64,000 bases of DNA from Lactarius indigo (taxonomy: Eukaryota > Basidiomycota > Agaricomycetes > Russulales > Russulaceae), in NCBI GenBank assembly GCA_025766275.1, contig JAFKAC010000037.1:124001-188000 (forward strand), given 5' to 3'. The notes under the pieces were generated by a model that ran no database searches, had not been told where the DNA came from, and was given only the letters and a program-made list of their open reading frames with translations. Positions within the stretch are counted from its first letter, which is position 1, and every line of letters starts with the position of its first letter. Positions 11,120 through 22,379 of the stretch are shown here, one piece after another. Position numbers and translations under genes: made by a program.

Positions 11120-11505
11120 ATTGGTCGTCGTTAACCCGGAATAATAACTTCCTACCGCTGTGTCGATACCGAGTACACGATTGATCAGGGATGACTTTCC
11201 AACGCCGGACTGAAGGTAGATTTGTGTAGGTGGGACTACGGAACAAGACGACAGAAAGTGACTAACCCGACCAACTGCCAAGATACGAAATCTGTAGTAT
11301 GATGACGTAGATGAGTAGAAACAACAACTCAGCTTCTAAATGGTACCGACCTCCTATCTGTCTTGACATTTTCGATAATGGTCGCGGATTGCATGATAGT
11401 TGAGGGAGAGAGGGCTGAATACTGCACCTGGGTCAACACCTCCGAATCGCTTGCGACGACGACCTTGACGGTGAAGGTCAACAGCTTTATCATATTAGCG
11501 CCCAT
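11120..11505 (-). pseudogene. Truncated C2/P-loop GTPase fragment (H)
   Basis: ATG on the minus strand at 11505 starts a 50-codon exon beginning MGANMIKLL. A 25-nt exon follows, reading FRILAVGR, then an exon SGVGKSSLINRVLGIDTA. Together they give the Walker A motif GRSGVGKSS, split by an intron. After the P-loop the gene stops at the junction with the prefoldin fragment, so G3 and G4 are absent. It is the paralogue of 32902-33902, which reaches further. Because the rest of the G domain is missing it cannot be functional. Confidence 0.75.
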
Positions 11506-12099
11506 AAGGTATTACACAATAGCGACTGGCTACGCTGGAGAGAAGTCGTGATGGTTTTCAAGAGAATTCGGCGACGGTCTCCCATCGTCGGATGACCAGG
11601 AAATAAAAGGCATGGGGCGACAATCAGCTCAAGTTCACAATAGTGTAAATTGAAACCTGATGTGTGTTGAAAACTTGCACAACCCAGCCCGGGATGTAAG
11701 TCATCAACTCTTCGTCGATATTGGGGCACCAATAGTCCACCCGCCACTATTGGCGGACAGCAGACGACTTAGATGACTTAGATGATGAAATACGCTTCGT
11801 TGACAAAGTCATGTGGCTCTATTAATTCTAGTGTGACTGACTCACTCCCATCGAAATCTCGCTATTTTTAATCTTGCTTCCTCTACCCAGTTTCCACAAT
11901 CAACAAGCACAGTCAGCAGTACGGATACACAACGGTTGTCGCATTAATGTGCATCATGTCCCTGGGCAGAGTCGTAATCCTAGCATCTGCCCCTCTAACA
12001 ATCGTAATTGTCGAAAGGGAGATTACAGGAAAGATCCCCTCATATCAAGAGTCCACAGCTGGGACGCTACGGAACCCACTTCCATGCGCGTGTCTTAAC
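11506..12099. other. Intergenic, duplicated at about 33903-34480
   Basis: No gene was recognised. The sequence is clearly paralogous to the interval following fragment G in block 2, including the stretch with consecutive GACTTAGATGA-like motifs. No RNA gene is visible. Confidence 0.5.
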
Positions 12100-12960
12100 A
12101 ATATTCGCCATTAAGCGGGCACAAAAAATCAATAAAGTAGCCCACCTTATGCGCTTGATGGCGTGGATTAGTCTGCCTTTCCGACGTTCGGAGGTCAACG
12201 ACATCCAACAATGAAGCGCCATGTCCCACAGGTCTTGTACTGGACACCTCGAAGAGGTGAGGGAGGTCGCTGGTGCAGTGCCAAAGCAGAGGTTGGTCCG
12301 GGCCCAGGGGGGAAGGCATCGAAGGGGTCCCGGGGCTGAGGAGCTTCAGAGAATTCCTGAGCGTTCTCGTGCGGGAGTGGGTCTATCCAAGAACATAGGA
12401 AAGTGGGGGGATGGTGACAATGGCTACGCACCAATCTTGTTGAGCACGAACACGAGCCGCTTGTCCTTCACCTCGAACCTGCACCTCGACCTGCTTGCTG
12501 CAGCCCCGGTTGTGTCATGTGGATCAAGCACGAGCAGCACAATGCCTGCCTTGTCGGTGACCTTGCACAAAGTGCGGATGTAGTGCCCTTTCATTTTACC
12601 GCTCCTGACAGAGACTCGTTCCTATACAGCAAGCGGTATGTCGTGCATGGTGGCAGACACTGTTAGCTACGCAAGCGACAAAATCGTCAGCGCAGACGTC
12701 ATCATCGCGTCTTCGTGCCGTGGGTCGCGCGGAGGAGACTGGGCGGAACGGGTCGGTGGCTAGGTCTGCGACTAAGTTGGACGAGGATGGACGTACAGAA
12801 CATCTGCACTACAGTATGGGACTTTGTGATGAGGCATGTGCGCTGCAGCTGGATACTTTTTGAGTTCCGCACCGGCGAGGTTAGCTGCATTGTCCTGGGC
12901 GATGAAAACCGGGTACATACTGTATTACTTGAGTAGGCTTGGTTGCTTTTGAGAGGTTAA
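12100..12960 (-). pseudogene. GNL3/YlqF-type (circularly permuted) GTPase fragment N1
   Basis: On the minus strand an exon after an acceptor near 12630 reads through HYIRTLCKVTDKAGIVLLV, then LDPHD and later FVLNKI. It ends at a GT donor near 12430. The next exon restores the aspartate to give NKID followed by a PRENAQ-like motif. An LDARDP-like motif followed by NKIDLVP is the hallmark of circularly permuted GTPases of the YlqF/GNL3/NUG1 group, which act in ribosome biogenesis. In these enzymes the G4 motif precedes the P-loop. I see no P-loop half downstream, so the gene is partial. Paralogous pieces occur six more times in the window. Confidence 0.55.
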
Positions 12961-13739
12961 ATGCTGTCGAGCTGGCTGTTTTGTCCTATGACGAAGTATA
13001 AACGAGAGGGGTGGGGAAAGGGTCGGTGTATCGGCGCTGGGATATTTGAGAAATGCGAGTAGTAGCCACGAGTAGGACCAAACAGCATAGTAGAATAACC
13101 TATGTCATCGGGTGTTGTTCAATATTATTCATAGATGCCGTAATCATGTAATATAACAATTATCTAATATGTCCATTCCGGGAGAAGAATAGACAATAGC
13201 TCCGAGTCTATGTGTCGATCTTGGAGTACTGCCAGTGTATAAACCGTTGAAGAATGTGTAACACGCCCAATCTTATGCACTCACCCAGGTCATCTACGAT
13301 CTCATCGACCGACGTCCCAGTCCTCCATCTCGATGTCCCGTATGACGACCATTACTTCCATATTGCATTTCCACAGTGGAAGGGGGCGCTCCTCTTTTAA
13401 GGCCATCTCTAGTCCCCATGCCCCGTAGCCCCATTCTCCTAGCTGCTCGCCATCACCCCTATCTCCAGATATCTGTCTTCTCAGCAGCCTTGGGCAACGG
13501 GCCAGCATTATCCCTGAGTTCGACATGGCCTGCGCCGATTCACTCATCTCTCATTCCTTCCCACACATGTCGTAGATGTTCCTGAGCGTACCATACACAT
13601 CATCTCACCAAGCGCCCTATCCCCTTTCCAAACGCACCTCGCCTGTGCCCACACTCAGCTCACCCGCAATCCTGCACTCCCCGACCGAGTTCGTGTCCGC
13701 ACCTTCACCACCACAGTCCGAGCGTATCATAGTGTCCAC

Positions 13740-14845
13740 CCCATAGGTATTCGAGCCACGCAGCCCACGGCTCGCCCAACAGCAGATGCACCAGAGCCCT
13801 CCAATCCCATTATCCCACTCTCATTTGTCTTGGCCCACGTCCCGCGATCCCGGCTGCCCATTATCGCCTGGGTCTCGAAACGCTTCAGCTCCGCCGTGCA
13901 GCTGGCGCTTTACCGTACACTCGACCTATCTGCTGACCCGTGCGTCGCATGGCTAGCGGGTGGGCCACATCTCGCGGCGCTCATGTCGACGCTCGCGCTG
14001 CGCGCTTACCCGCCCACGTACGGCCCGTCCTTCGTGCTCACGCTATCCCTGGCGCTCTGCGCTATGCGCGCGCTCTCGGCGTTGACCTCGTCAGCCTTCG
14101 ACGCGGAGTTGCTCTCCGCGACACCAGGCACGCTTACACGTCTTACGCTGCTCACCGACACTTTCCTACGTGTTCTTCGATGACTTTCTCACCGCACCCG
14201 CGCTTGCGCGTATTACCCACCTCACGCTGCCCCATTTCGTCGGCGTGCCCCGTGCAGCGCACGAAGTCCCACCCGCCGCCATGCTGTGCCTTGCCATTCT
14301 CGACAGCGGTCCTGGCCTCGCGGTGGCACTTGTTCCTGACTGTCCGCTCCGCCACGTGACGCTGCGCATCGCGAGCACGCTGTACGACGGCCTTCGCTCC
14401 GCGGCGTTGTTTGGCGCGCTCGGCGGCGCACTGAAGGAGCTCATGTTCGTCCTTCCGCCCGACATGGACTGCGGGCGGTTATTGGGCGCGCTAGGAAATA
14501 CGGGCACGGGGCTTGAGATACTGGAACTGAGCCTTAACAGCGCTTCAGATGAGGTACGCGCGCATCTGCTGCCCTTCTCTGTACCACTTGTCTCTGACTG
14601 ATCGGTACTAGGTCTCGCTGCGAGCGCTGCACAAGCAAGTTGGCTCGCTATTGCTGAACACGCAGTCACTTCGTATGCTCCACCTCCAGGCCACACTGGC
14701 GACCGAAGCTGCCAAGTCGAAGGAAGGTCCGTCACGTCTCACGCTGTGGACGCGACCTCCACTGGGATCGGCATTACGTTACGTTGTCTTTCCTTTTGGG
14801 GCGCATTGGGAATTTGAGCGGGGGGAGTGGGTATGTGTGAACTGA
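13740..14845 (+). pseudogene. LRR/F-box-like hypothetical protein, copy F1 (frameshifted)
   Basis: The first half reads through FVLAHVPRSRLP, VSKRFSSAVQLALYRTLDLS and LAGGPHLAAL; a VSKRF-type opening and leucine-rich follow-on are common in Agaricomycete F-box/LRR proteins. It ends in a wrong frame at 14183. The next part resumes in another frame from about 14170 with FFDDFLTAPALARITHLTLPH, because bases are missing relative to copy F2 at 37310-37345. The C-terminal exon follows a GT-AG intron at about 14551-14612 and ends in TGA at 14845. Upstream, 13290-13400 encodes a short conserved stretch, VLHLDVPYDDHYFHI, which may be an earlier exon. Family assignment is tentative. Confidence 0.5.
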
Positions 14846-15375
14846 ACTTATTTATGTATACTTTTTTTTTTTGGATGTTTTCTTTGCGCATATATCCCCC
14901 TCATTCGATAACCACGCTCATTACAACTTGACCTTTTTTCTTAAGAGAGAAGGGCATAGGTCTCCATCCAGACAGCCTCTCTTTATTTGATCGCTGCATG
15001 ATCGCTACCCGATCTCGCATTATAGCTGTCTATAGTTCCGTCGTAAAGCTCATACATCACGTTACTCCCACCGTGTACATAACACGACACGTACTCAGCA
15101 AATCATTACCTTGTCTAAACTGTCCCGGATCGCGTGCTTCGTTCTTTCTGAGAATAGTCGCTAAGTACAGACTATGATCGAATTCATGACAGGGTCTTGT
15201 AGCAAGTAACACACATACGTACATACTGATGTTGGTGGGAGATATATCAGATCATTGAAATATTACTGTATTGCACCGAAAACAGTTTTTACAAAACCTA
15301 ATCGACTTGACCGCGGTCTACTGGAACTAGTTCAAAAAGTGACAACGGATACACATTCCAGCTGATATTAAGCGA
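14846..15375. other. Intergenic between F1 and N2, conserved in all blocks
   Basis: No gene is supported. The same interval, with the sequence around CACGTTACTCCCA and GTGTACATAACAC, recurs at 37903-38305, 50250-50719 and 54400-54836. The flanks of the LRR/F-box-like and GNL3-type genes were therefore duplicated together. Confidence 0.55.
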
Positions 15376-15990
15376 CTATGGACCATAAGAAGGTAAAGCG
15401 CTGGTCCAGCGCCAAGGGCTATTCGTGCGCTGGTACCGGGTCGGGGAGCGGGAGCGTGACGTTAGGGTCATGGGGCGGAGGTGCTTCAGCCAGGCATGTA
15501 CGTTCTTGCGCGGCATCAGGTCTATCCAAGAAGGGGGTATGGAGACGGCAGACACGTACCGATCTTGTAACCCTTCGCCTCGCGCCCGAGCACTGTACGT
15601 CCTCCTCGAACGGCCGGCGGCGGCATACAGCCAGGTCGTGCGCATCAAGGACGAGAAAAAACCGGATGCAGAGCTGGTATAGCTGCTCCATTGTCTTTCC
15701 GCTCCTGGAAGATGACGGCTCCGATGCAGCGGATGGGATGTACATCGCGCATGAAGGGGAGTCTGGGCTCAGACGTTATCGTCGCGTCTTCGTGATGCGA
15801 GTCACGCGGCGGAGACTGGGTAGAATGGGTCAGTATCCAGGTTGGCGAGAAAGATGGAGAGGGCGGTATGCCATTTTCTTTGCTCTGCTGCTGACTTCTG
15901 AGAACGCGTAGGCGGACGGACACCTGGGTCCTTTTCGGGTTCTGAGCCAGACCGATGTCCTAAGCGAAGAGAATTGCGCACGTACTCCAC
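15376..15990 (-). pseudogene. GNL3/YlqF-type GTPase fragment N2
   Basis: The minus strand reads FFLVLDAHDLAV, then GREAKGYKI up to a donor near 15565. After a short intron the next exon gives D-LMPRKNVHAWLKHLRPMT. The pattern V-L-D-A-x-D followed by N-K-I-D-L-V-P-R-x-N-x-x-x-W-L-K-x-L-R is that of circularly permuted GTPases. Here the NKID lysine-asparagine pair is eroded to YKID, and the upstream half needs more than one frame. A following PTRYQ segment is shared with N4 and N7. No P-loop was found. It is the second subfamily of such fragments, located just left of each C2-GTPase gene. Confidence 0.5.
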
Positions 15991-16403
15991 TTGAGGGGTA
16001 GTTTAAGTCATCTTTTGCGTGTGTTGTTGAGAGGGTCACAGGGTTAATTGAGGGGGATGTTGTCGAGCTGACTATTTCCGATAAATTGGTATAAACGAGA
16101 GCAATGAGAAACGCCGGCGGCTACAGGTCGAGCCAAACAGCGTGGTCGACTGCCCCGTGTCATCGGAGAGTTGATGGCAGTTGGCGGTTCCGGGCATGTC
16201 GTCGAGAAAGTTGGAACAGAACGGCTCAAAGCGCTCAACCTAAACGCTCATGCATCAGGTGGCGCAATGCCGCTGTTGTTTTTCACACGTGCGTCTTCCT
16301 GCATCTGTCCACCTCCATTCGTCGCTCCTACATCCACCTTTGCTTCATCGGAGTTCTTCACACAGCACCCAAGCTTAGAAAACCAAATTCCTTATATCTT
16401 GGA

Positions 16404-19400
16404 ATGGAATGGAATTCACGATCTGCAACTAATGCGGACGTTCAGGATCAGTTAGTCGAGCAACTTCCACTTGAGCATACATGGGCTGACCGGTTCACGT
16501 ACAGATATATCGATTTAAAACGTATATGGGACCTATCATTGCTTCTGAGCAGAATTGATGTTCCCGTAGAAATATCTGTCGACTTTATCGAGAAACGTCC
16601 TACATACGACCTAGAGCTCATTTTCAAGGACGATGCCGGTGTCAAATACAAGTCCAACATATTCAAGAACGACAACACCCGTGTTTGGTGGAACCCTAAG
16701 ATGTTCGCCGTACTTACCCTCACCATCTTGAATGCTAATTTCTTTCGCACAGCCATGTTAGGACCTTCACCAGTTCGACGTTAGCCATCCAGCAGCGAGC
16801 GCGTCTCAAAATAAGGGCTACCACCATTTCGGTCAATTTTAAGCCAGACAAGATTGGAGACAACAATACTGTCCGTCTGGAAGGTGGTGATGTCTTGTTC
16901 CTGGTACAGCCCGCTTCATGCTCAGAGGCTTCACAGATAGCAAGCGTCGCGTTACGGTAACCTTTGTGTACGGGAAACCCAAACCCGTGGGTCTTTGGCT
17001 GTTCCCTGGTGTTAGGAAGCTATTTAATTCCCCCTATAGTTGACAGGCGTCACTCGCGCTCTTGGCCCTCGGCCCACCTTCTCAGATACCGTCGTCCAGC
17101 AGCACCGTCGTCCAATTCCAGAAGTCCAGTTCCGAGTGCTTGTTATAGGAAGGGCGAATGCAGGGAAGACATCTATCCTGCAGAGAATATGTAATACGAC
17201 AGAGAGCCCTTTGATTCACCGGGGAGAGGAGGAGGTATGTAGTCCAACCTTTTCGTCTATGAATGTGGTCTCACCCCCGACCAGGTTAGACTCGACCCGT
17301 CCATGGATGTTAGTGATAATAGTGCTTCTCTTTGGTCGTCTCTAAACATGGAGTTAGCGAGGCGAGCACAGGATCGATGACGGACTCGTATTCTCCAATA
17401 ATACGGGCTACATTTTCCATGACTCTCGCGGTGTTGAGTCGGGTAGCAGAGAAGAACTCGACATTTTGAACGAATTTATTCGACGCAAGTGTGGAGAAAG
17501 GCGACTGGCAGACAGATTGCATGCGATATGGTTTGGACTCTCGAGTGTTCACGATTGCGCCAACTGATGATCATATTATTTGAGGTACTGCGTCCCAATG
17601 GACAACCAACGACCACAGCTCGATCTGAGGTTTCTCAAGGACATCTGTCCTGACGAGAATGGTGCGTCATTAAGGACGTTCGTGACTGTATTAACAAGAT
17701 AATTTTCAGTCCCTGTCATTGTCGTGTTTACAAAATATGATCAATTCCTACGGAATGTCCAAATCTTTGTGGACGATTTCGGAAGCCCAGATGACAATGT
17801 GTCTGATGTGGCGGAGAAACGATTTGAAGAGCACTACCTGCGTACCCTTGATGATGGTGTTAGATTTGTGCGATTAGAAAGTGAGTTGAGAGGCAAAGAT
17901 TGAGTCACGTGCTAACGCTTTTGGACAGAAATGCACAGGAAAAATATGGACTGTCAAAAGCTTATTGAGACGACAGCTGCAGCTTTAAATGACGACATCG
18001 TTGGATTGATGCTCTTGGCGGTGCAGAGAGGCAACTTAGAGTTGAGTGTTAAAACAGCTTTGAATCGGTGAGTGCGCCAATTGAAGGCGCAAAGCGACTG
18101 ACAACGATAACAAGCATTGCAGTGTCCGTGCCCCTAATGGAATGAGGGTCGAAGTTATAGTTCCGGAATGTCTCCGCCCGTTCCCATGCATCTGGGTACG
18201 TATTGATAGGTATTATATTGTCGTAAAGGATTATGATCCTTGGTGCCACCTAACTACTAGTGGGTGAGCGTCAGCTCTTACTCACAGTTTCGAGATCGAC
18301 TAACCTGGCCACGTTTGTACTCTACACTCTAGTATGTGAGTGGCTGCCATGGCTTGGGTGTTTCATGCTTGCTGACGACGGCTGTCCTCGGCTGTCCAGT
18401 CGGTGAGTGGCTGCCGTGGCTCGCTATGTTTCCAGCCTGCTGACGATACCTGTCCTCACCTCTCCAGGATGTGAGTGGTTGCCGTGGCTCGCTGTGTTTT
18501 GAGCCTGCTGACGTCCGCTGTTTTCGGTTGTCCAGGAAGTGAGTGGCTGCTGTGGCCCACTGTGTTTTGAGCCTGCTGACGATGGTTGTCCTCGGCTGTC
18601 CAGAGAGTGAGTGGCTGGCGTGGCTCGCTGTGATCTGAGACTACTAACGACGGCTGTCCTCGGCTGTCCAGAGAGTGAGTGGCTGCATTGACCCGCTGTG
18701 TTTCGACCCCGCTGACCACGGTGGTCCTTGACTCTCCATAGAGTGAGTGGCTACCGTGGCCCACTGTGTTTCGAGCCTGCTGACGATGCCTGTCTTCGGC
18801 TCTCCAGTATGTGAGTGCCTGCTATAGCTCGCTATGTTTCGAGTCTGTTGACGATGCATATCCTCGGCTCTCAAGAGAGTGAGTGGCCGCTGTAGTTCGC
18901 TGTGTGTTTCGATCCTGCTGACGACGAGTGCTCTTGGCTCTCCAGCTGGTGAGTGGCTGCCGTGGCCCACTGTGTTGCAGTCCTGCTGACGACAGCTATC
19001 CTCGGTTCTCTAGAGAGTGAGTAGCTGCCGTTTCTCGCTGTATTTTGAGCTTGCTTACAACGGCTATCTTTGGCTCTACAGGATGTAAGTGGCTGCAGTG
19101 GTTCACTGTGTTCGAGCCTGCTGACGGTGGTTGTCCTCGGCTGCCCAGGAAGTGAGTGGTTACCGTGGCTCGCTGTGATTCCATCCTGCTGACGACGGCT
19201 GTCCTTGGCTCTCCAGTTGGTGAGTGGCTGCAGTGGCTCGCTGTGTTTCGATCCTGCTCACGACGACTTTCCTTGACCCTTCAGTATGTGAGTGGCTGTT
19301 GTGGCTCTCTGAGTTTCGAGCTTTCTGATGACGTCCATCCTTGGCTCTCCAGGAAGTGAGTGACTTCAGCGACTCGCTGGGTTTTGAGCCTGCTCACGAT

Positions 19401-21457
19401 ACCTGTCCTCGGCTCTCCAGGAAGTGAGTGGCTACTGTGGCCCGCTGTGTTTCGACCTTTCTGACAACGTCTGTCCTTGGTTGTCAAGAGAGTGAGTGGC
19501 TCGCGCGGCTCGCTATGTTTCGAGCCTGCTGATGATACCTGTCCTCGGCCGTCTAGGATGTGAGTGGTTGCTGTGGATCGCTGTATTTAGAGCCTGCTGA
19601 CGATGCCCATCCTCGACTCTCCAGGATGTGAGTGGCTGCGGTGGCCCGCTGTGTTTTGAGCCTGCTGACGCTGGCTGTCCCCGGCTGTCCAGGAAGTGAG
19701 TGGTCGCTGTGGTTGTCTGTGTTTCAGTCTTGCTGAAGATACCTGTTCTCGGCTGTCCAGTTGGTGAGTGGCTATCGTGGCTCGCCGTGTTTCGATCCTT
19801 CTGATGATGCCTGTCCTCGACTCTCCAGTCGGTGAGTAGCTGCTGTAACCCACTGTATTTCGATCCTGCTGGTGATAACTGTCCTTGGCTCTCCAGTCGG
19901 TGAGTGGCTGCCGTGGCTCGCTGTGATTCCTGCCTGCTGATGACTGCTGTCCTCGGCTCTCTAGTCGGTAAGTGGCTGCCGTGGCCTGCTGTGTTTTGAC
20001 CCTGCTGACGACTGCTGTCCTCGGCTATCCAGTATGTGAGTGGCTGTCATCGCTCACTGTGTTTCGAGCTCGCTGACAATACCTATCCTCGGCTCTCCAG
20101 TTGGTGAGTGGCTGCAGTGGCTGGCTGTGTTTCGCGCTTGCTGATGATGGCTGTCCTCGGCTGTCCAGAAAGTGAGTGGCTGCATTGTCCCACTGTGTTT
20201 CGATCCTGCTGACAATGGCCGCCATCGGCTGTCCAGTCGGTGAGTGGCTACCATGACTCTCTCTGATTCCAACCTGCTGACGATCCATACCCTCAACTTT
20301 CCAGTTGGTGAGTGGCTTCCGTGGCTTGACGTATTTAGAGCCTGCTGACGACGGCTGACCTCGCCACTCCAGAGAGTGAGTGGCTGCCGTGGCCCGCTGT
20401 TCTTCGAGCTTTCTGACGACACTTGTCCTCGGCCCTCCAGGATGTGAGTGGCTGCCGTAGCTCTCTGTGTTTCCAGCCTGCTGACGGTGGCTGTCCTCGG
20501 CTGTGTAGGAAGTCAGTGGCTGCAGTGGCTTGTTGTGTCTTGATCTTGCTGACGATGGTTGTCCTTGGCTGTCCAGAGAGTGAGTGGCTGCCGTGACTCG
20601 CTGTGTCTCGAGCCTGATGATGATATCCGTCCTTGGCTTTCCAGTCGGTCAGTGGCTTCTGTAACTCGCTGTGTTTCGAGCTTGCTAACGACGGCTATTC
20701 TTGGCTCTCCAGGATGTGAGTGGCTGCCGTGGCTCACTGTGTTTCGGCCCTGCTGATGACGGCTGTTCTTGGCTGTACAGTATGTGAGCGGCTGCCGTCG
20801 CTCGCTGTGTTTCGAGTCTGCTGACGACTCTCGCTCTCGGATCTTCAGCATGTGAGTTGCTGTTCACCTTTCTACATTTTTTTCCCGTTGATCATGACTG
20901 TCTTTGACTCTCCATTGACCGTACTCATCCCTGATTGACTAGCGCGTGCGTGCATACTCCCCTTACAACCTGCTAATGGCGTTCACCTCTAGTTCTCCAG
21001 TCTGTAAGTGCTCTCTGTATGTTCACTCAGCCAAAAATCTTACATGTCCATCAGGCAGCACTGATTATGTCACTGCCCGCCATCCAAAATGTGTTCTTCA
21101 TATTACACTTATTCACCCTTGCTTATTTTTTTTTTTATCTCTCTAGCTTACAGCCACCGGTCGTGACGCTGATCACCATTTGATCCTTGGTATTTCACTT
21201 TATTATTTTTAGCCCCTATTTAACTTTTCGTCAAAGCTGTCATCCTCATCTTGAAGCACGCCACTTTCTTACGCCTCTCAAATATGTCACCTGAATTAGC
21301 TTTAACCTACGCGGGGGTCGACTATCAGGAAGCAAATATTGACCTGACGATTCAACAACACCTTGCCGGATCCTCCCAAGAGCATTCCGACGAGTCATTT
21401 GCAGCCTTTATTATGGCCACTGATTTGGTTCGTTTGTTCTTATATTTGTTAAGATGA
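16404..21457 (+). CDS. Array gene B: C2-like domain, P-loop GTPase, one-codon-exon array, conserved C-terminus
   Basis: ATG 16404 starts in all three full copies before a RSATNADVQDQ-like stretch. Exons 16404-16498, 16553-16702 and one from 16755 encode a C2-like sandwich (DLELIFKDDAGVKYKS). The join near 16900-17039 is unclear. G-domain exons are 17040-17234 (Walker A GRANAGKTSILQRI), 17285-17308, 17358-17530 (G3 HDSRG), 17585-17661, 17710-17880 (G4 FTKYD), 17929-18067 and 18123-18195 ending PFPCIW at a codon boundary. Then come TGG 18261-18263, 38 single-codon exons to 20851, CGC 20943 and TCT 21001. The tail is a 36-nt exon at 21055-21090 (AALIMSLPAIQN), a 43-nt exon at 21147-21189 and a final exon at 21237-21457 reading LILKHATFLRLS and ending LFLYLLR. 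All joins from 17040 on keep one frame. Function is unknown; the G domain suggests a nucleotide switch. Confidence 0.7.
18264..20851 (+). repeat. Array B: 38 intron-like 68-nt units, each ending in a one-codon exon
   Basis: Each unit is an intron of mostly 65 nt: GTGAGTGGCTGC donor region, CTGAC branch site about 24 nt before the acceptor, pyrimidine tract, CAG. Exactly three bases follow before the next GTGAGT. Triplets begin at 18333, 18400, 18468 and then almost every 68 nt to 20849. By unit: TAT 1,8,15,26,37; TCG 2,23,24,25,29,35; GAT 3,12,19,20,32,36; GAA 4,13,16,17,21,33; AGA 5,6,7,9,11,18,31,34; CTG 10; TTG 14,22,27,30; AAA 28; CAT 38. Unit 7 has a CAT in place of the acceptor CAG; its triplet starts at 18740. 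Donors before units 34 and 36 are GTCAGT. TAG or AAG acceptors occur in a few units. No triplet is a stop codon. Confidence 0.95.
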
Positions 21458-21759
21458 CATCTCCTCAAGCCTTTAGTCCAGCCTCAGTCTTCGATCGAAA
21501 CCACATCTCCATAGACGAGATCATTGGTTTACACCTTTCTGGGCGTCAATAGTTTACCTTCTTACTAGGGTTGGAAGCACACCGCAAGGAATGATAAGGA
21601 TATTTATTATTGAATGGTCCACGAATCATGTACTAGTAGTTTGGCCATGTACGATGTGTACGATCGAACTCGATATCATAGACTGCGTTCTTCCCCATTC
21701 ATTCATCTGCTCACGCTTCAGCTGTCGCCCTCTGCATTTTCTGCTATCACTAGCACGCC

Positions 21760-22070
21760 TGGCCACCGAGTGCACAGATCTAGGCAGTCAAAGAAATAGG
21801 TACAGACGCAGAACACACAGTGGCGGCGGGAGGTGCGCCGCCCGCCACGCCCATGTGGAAGGGGTTTCTCCAACGCGTGGTCTAGACTGGTGACCTTTTT
21901 GGGGTCAGCACCAGGAAGCCATGTGAGATGCACCGCATCGGACTGTGCGATCTCCGCAAAGCTCTGTCTTTGAAGCACCCTGTGTGAGGTGGTAGAAAGG
22001 ACAGAAGAAGGGTGGCAGTTCGGCGTATGTCTAATTGGGCATGTCGAAGTCTATGTCGTCAATGAGCAGG
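21760..22070 (-). CDS. Unrecognised minus-strand gene end downstream of array gene B
   Basis: The minus strand reads toward 21760 through LHLTWLPGADPKKVTSLDHA-like sequence. An upstream stretch at 22040-22200 reads PLKLIREPPNKTPDTFLRMA and then TSILLIDDIDFDMPN before a stop. Both stretches recur at 61560-61950 and, more weakly, at 6420-6600. A gene therefore follows each array gene tail to tail. I do not recognise the family. Exon limits cannot be set from one copy, and the two stretches may belong to one spliced gene or to two. Confidence 0.35.
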
Positions 22071-22379
22071 ATGCTCGTGCCAGTGAGTGCCATGCGTAGG
22101 AATGTATCTGGGGTCTTGTTCGGCGGCTCGCGGATCAGCTTGAGTGGGTGGCGCTGTGAGGAACTGACCTTCCTCATCCTCGCTGCATGCGTACGAGAGT
22201 TCCTGCGAGCGCTGCAGGCATATTGTTACATCGTTTGGTTTGGAGCCGCTAATGAAGAGACCACGATGGTGGGGTTGTTATCGAGCGAGCTCACTCTCAA
22301 ATGGGCCCTTGGTTTTAAGACTGAGAGTCGGACGAGCGTGGTACGCAAGAGTGAGTGGCAAGCAATGCACGACGAGTAG

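Larger units (their letters stand above)
11117..18260. repeat. Segmental duplication block 1 (paralogous to about 33510-41370)
   Basis: The two intervals carry the same order and strands of genes: truncated GTPase (-), GNL3-type piece (-), LRR/F-box-like gene (+), second GNL3-type piece (-), C2-GTPase with array (+). Long stretches of intergenic sequence are also recognisably the same. Block 2 has about 735 extra bases at 34480-35218, inserted between sequences that are contiguous near 12060 here. The copies are diverged by many substitutions and small indels, so the duplication is not recent. Confidence 0.85.

Noticed and set aside
18264..20851. The array as a CRISPR-like or ordinary minisatellite repeat
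   Set aside because: CRISPR arrays need spacers of about 25-40 bases, not three, and this is a fungal nuclear region. A plain minisatellite would not keep donor, branch site and acceptor at fixed places with a three-base gap in phase with flanking exons. It cannot be fully excluded that the whole array sits in one large intron; transcripts would decide.
20852..21146. Reading the array plus strand as one unspliced frame
   Set aside because: Each unit contains TGA in one frame (from GTGAGT), and the frame rotates by two bases per unit, so a stop occurs within three units. No long plus-strand frame exists.
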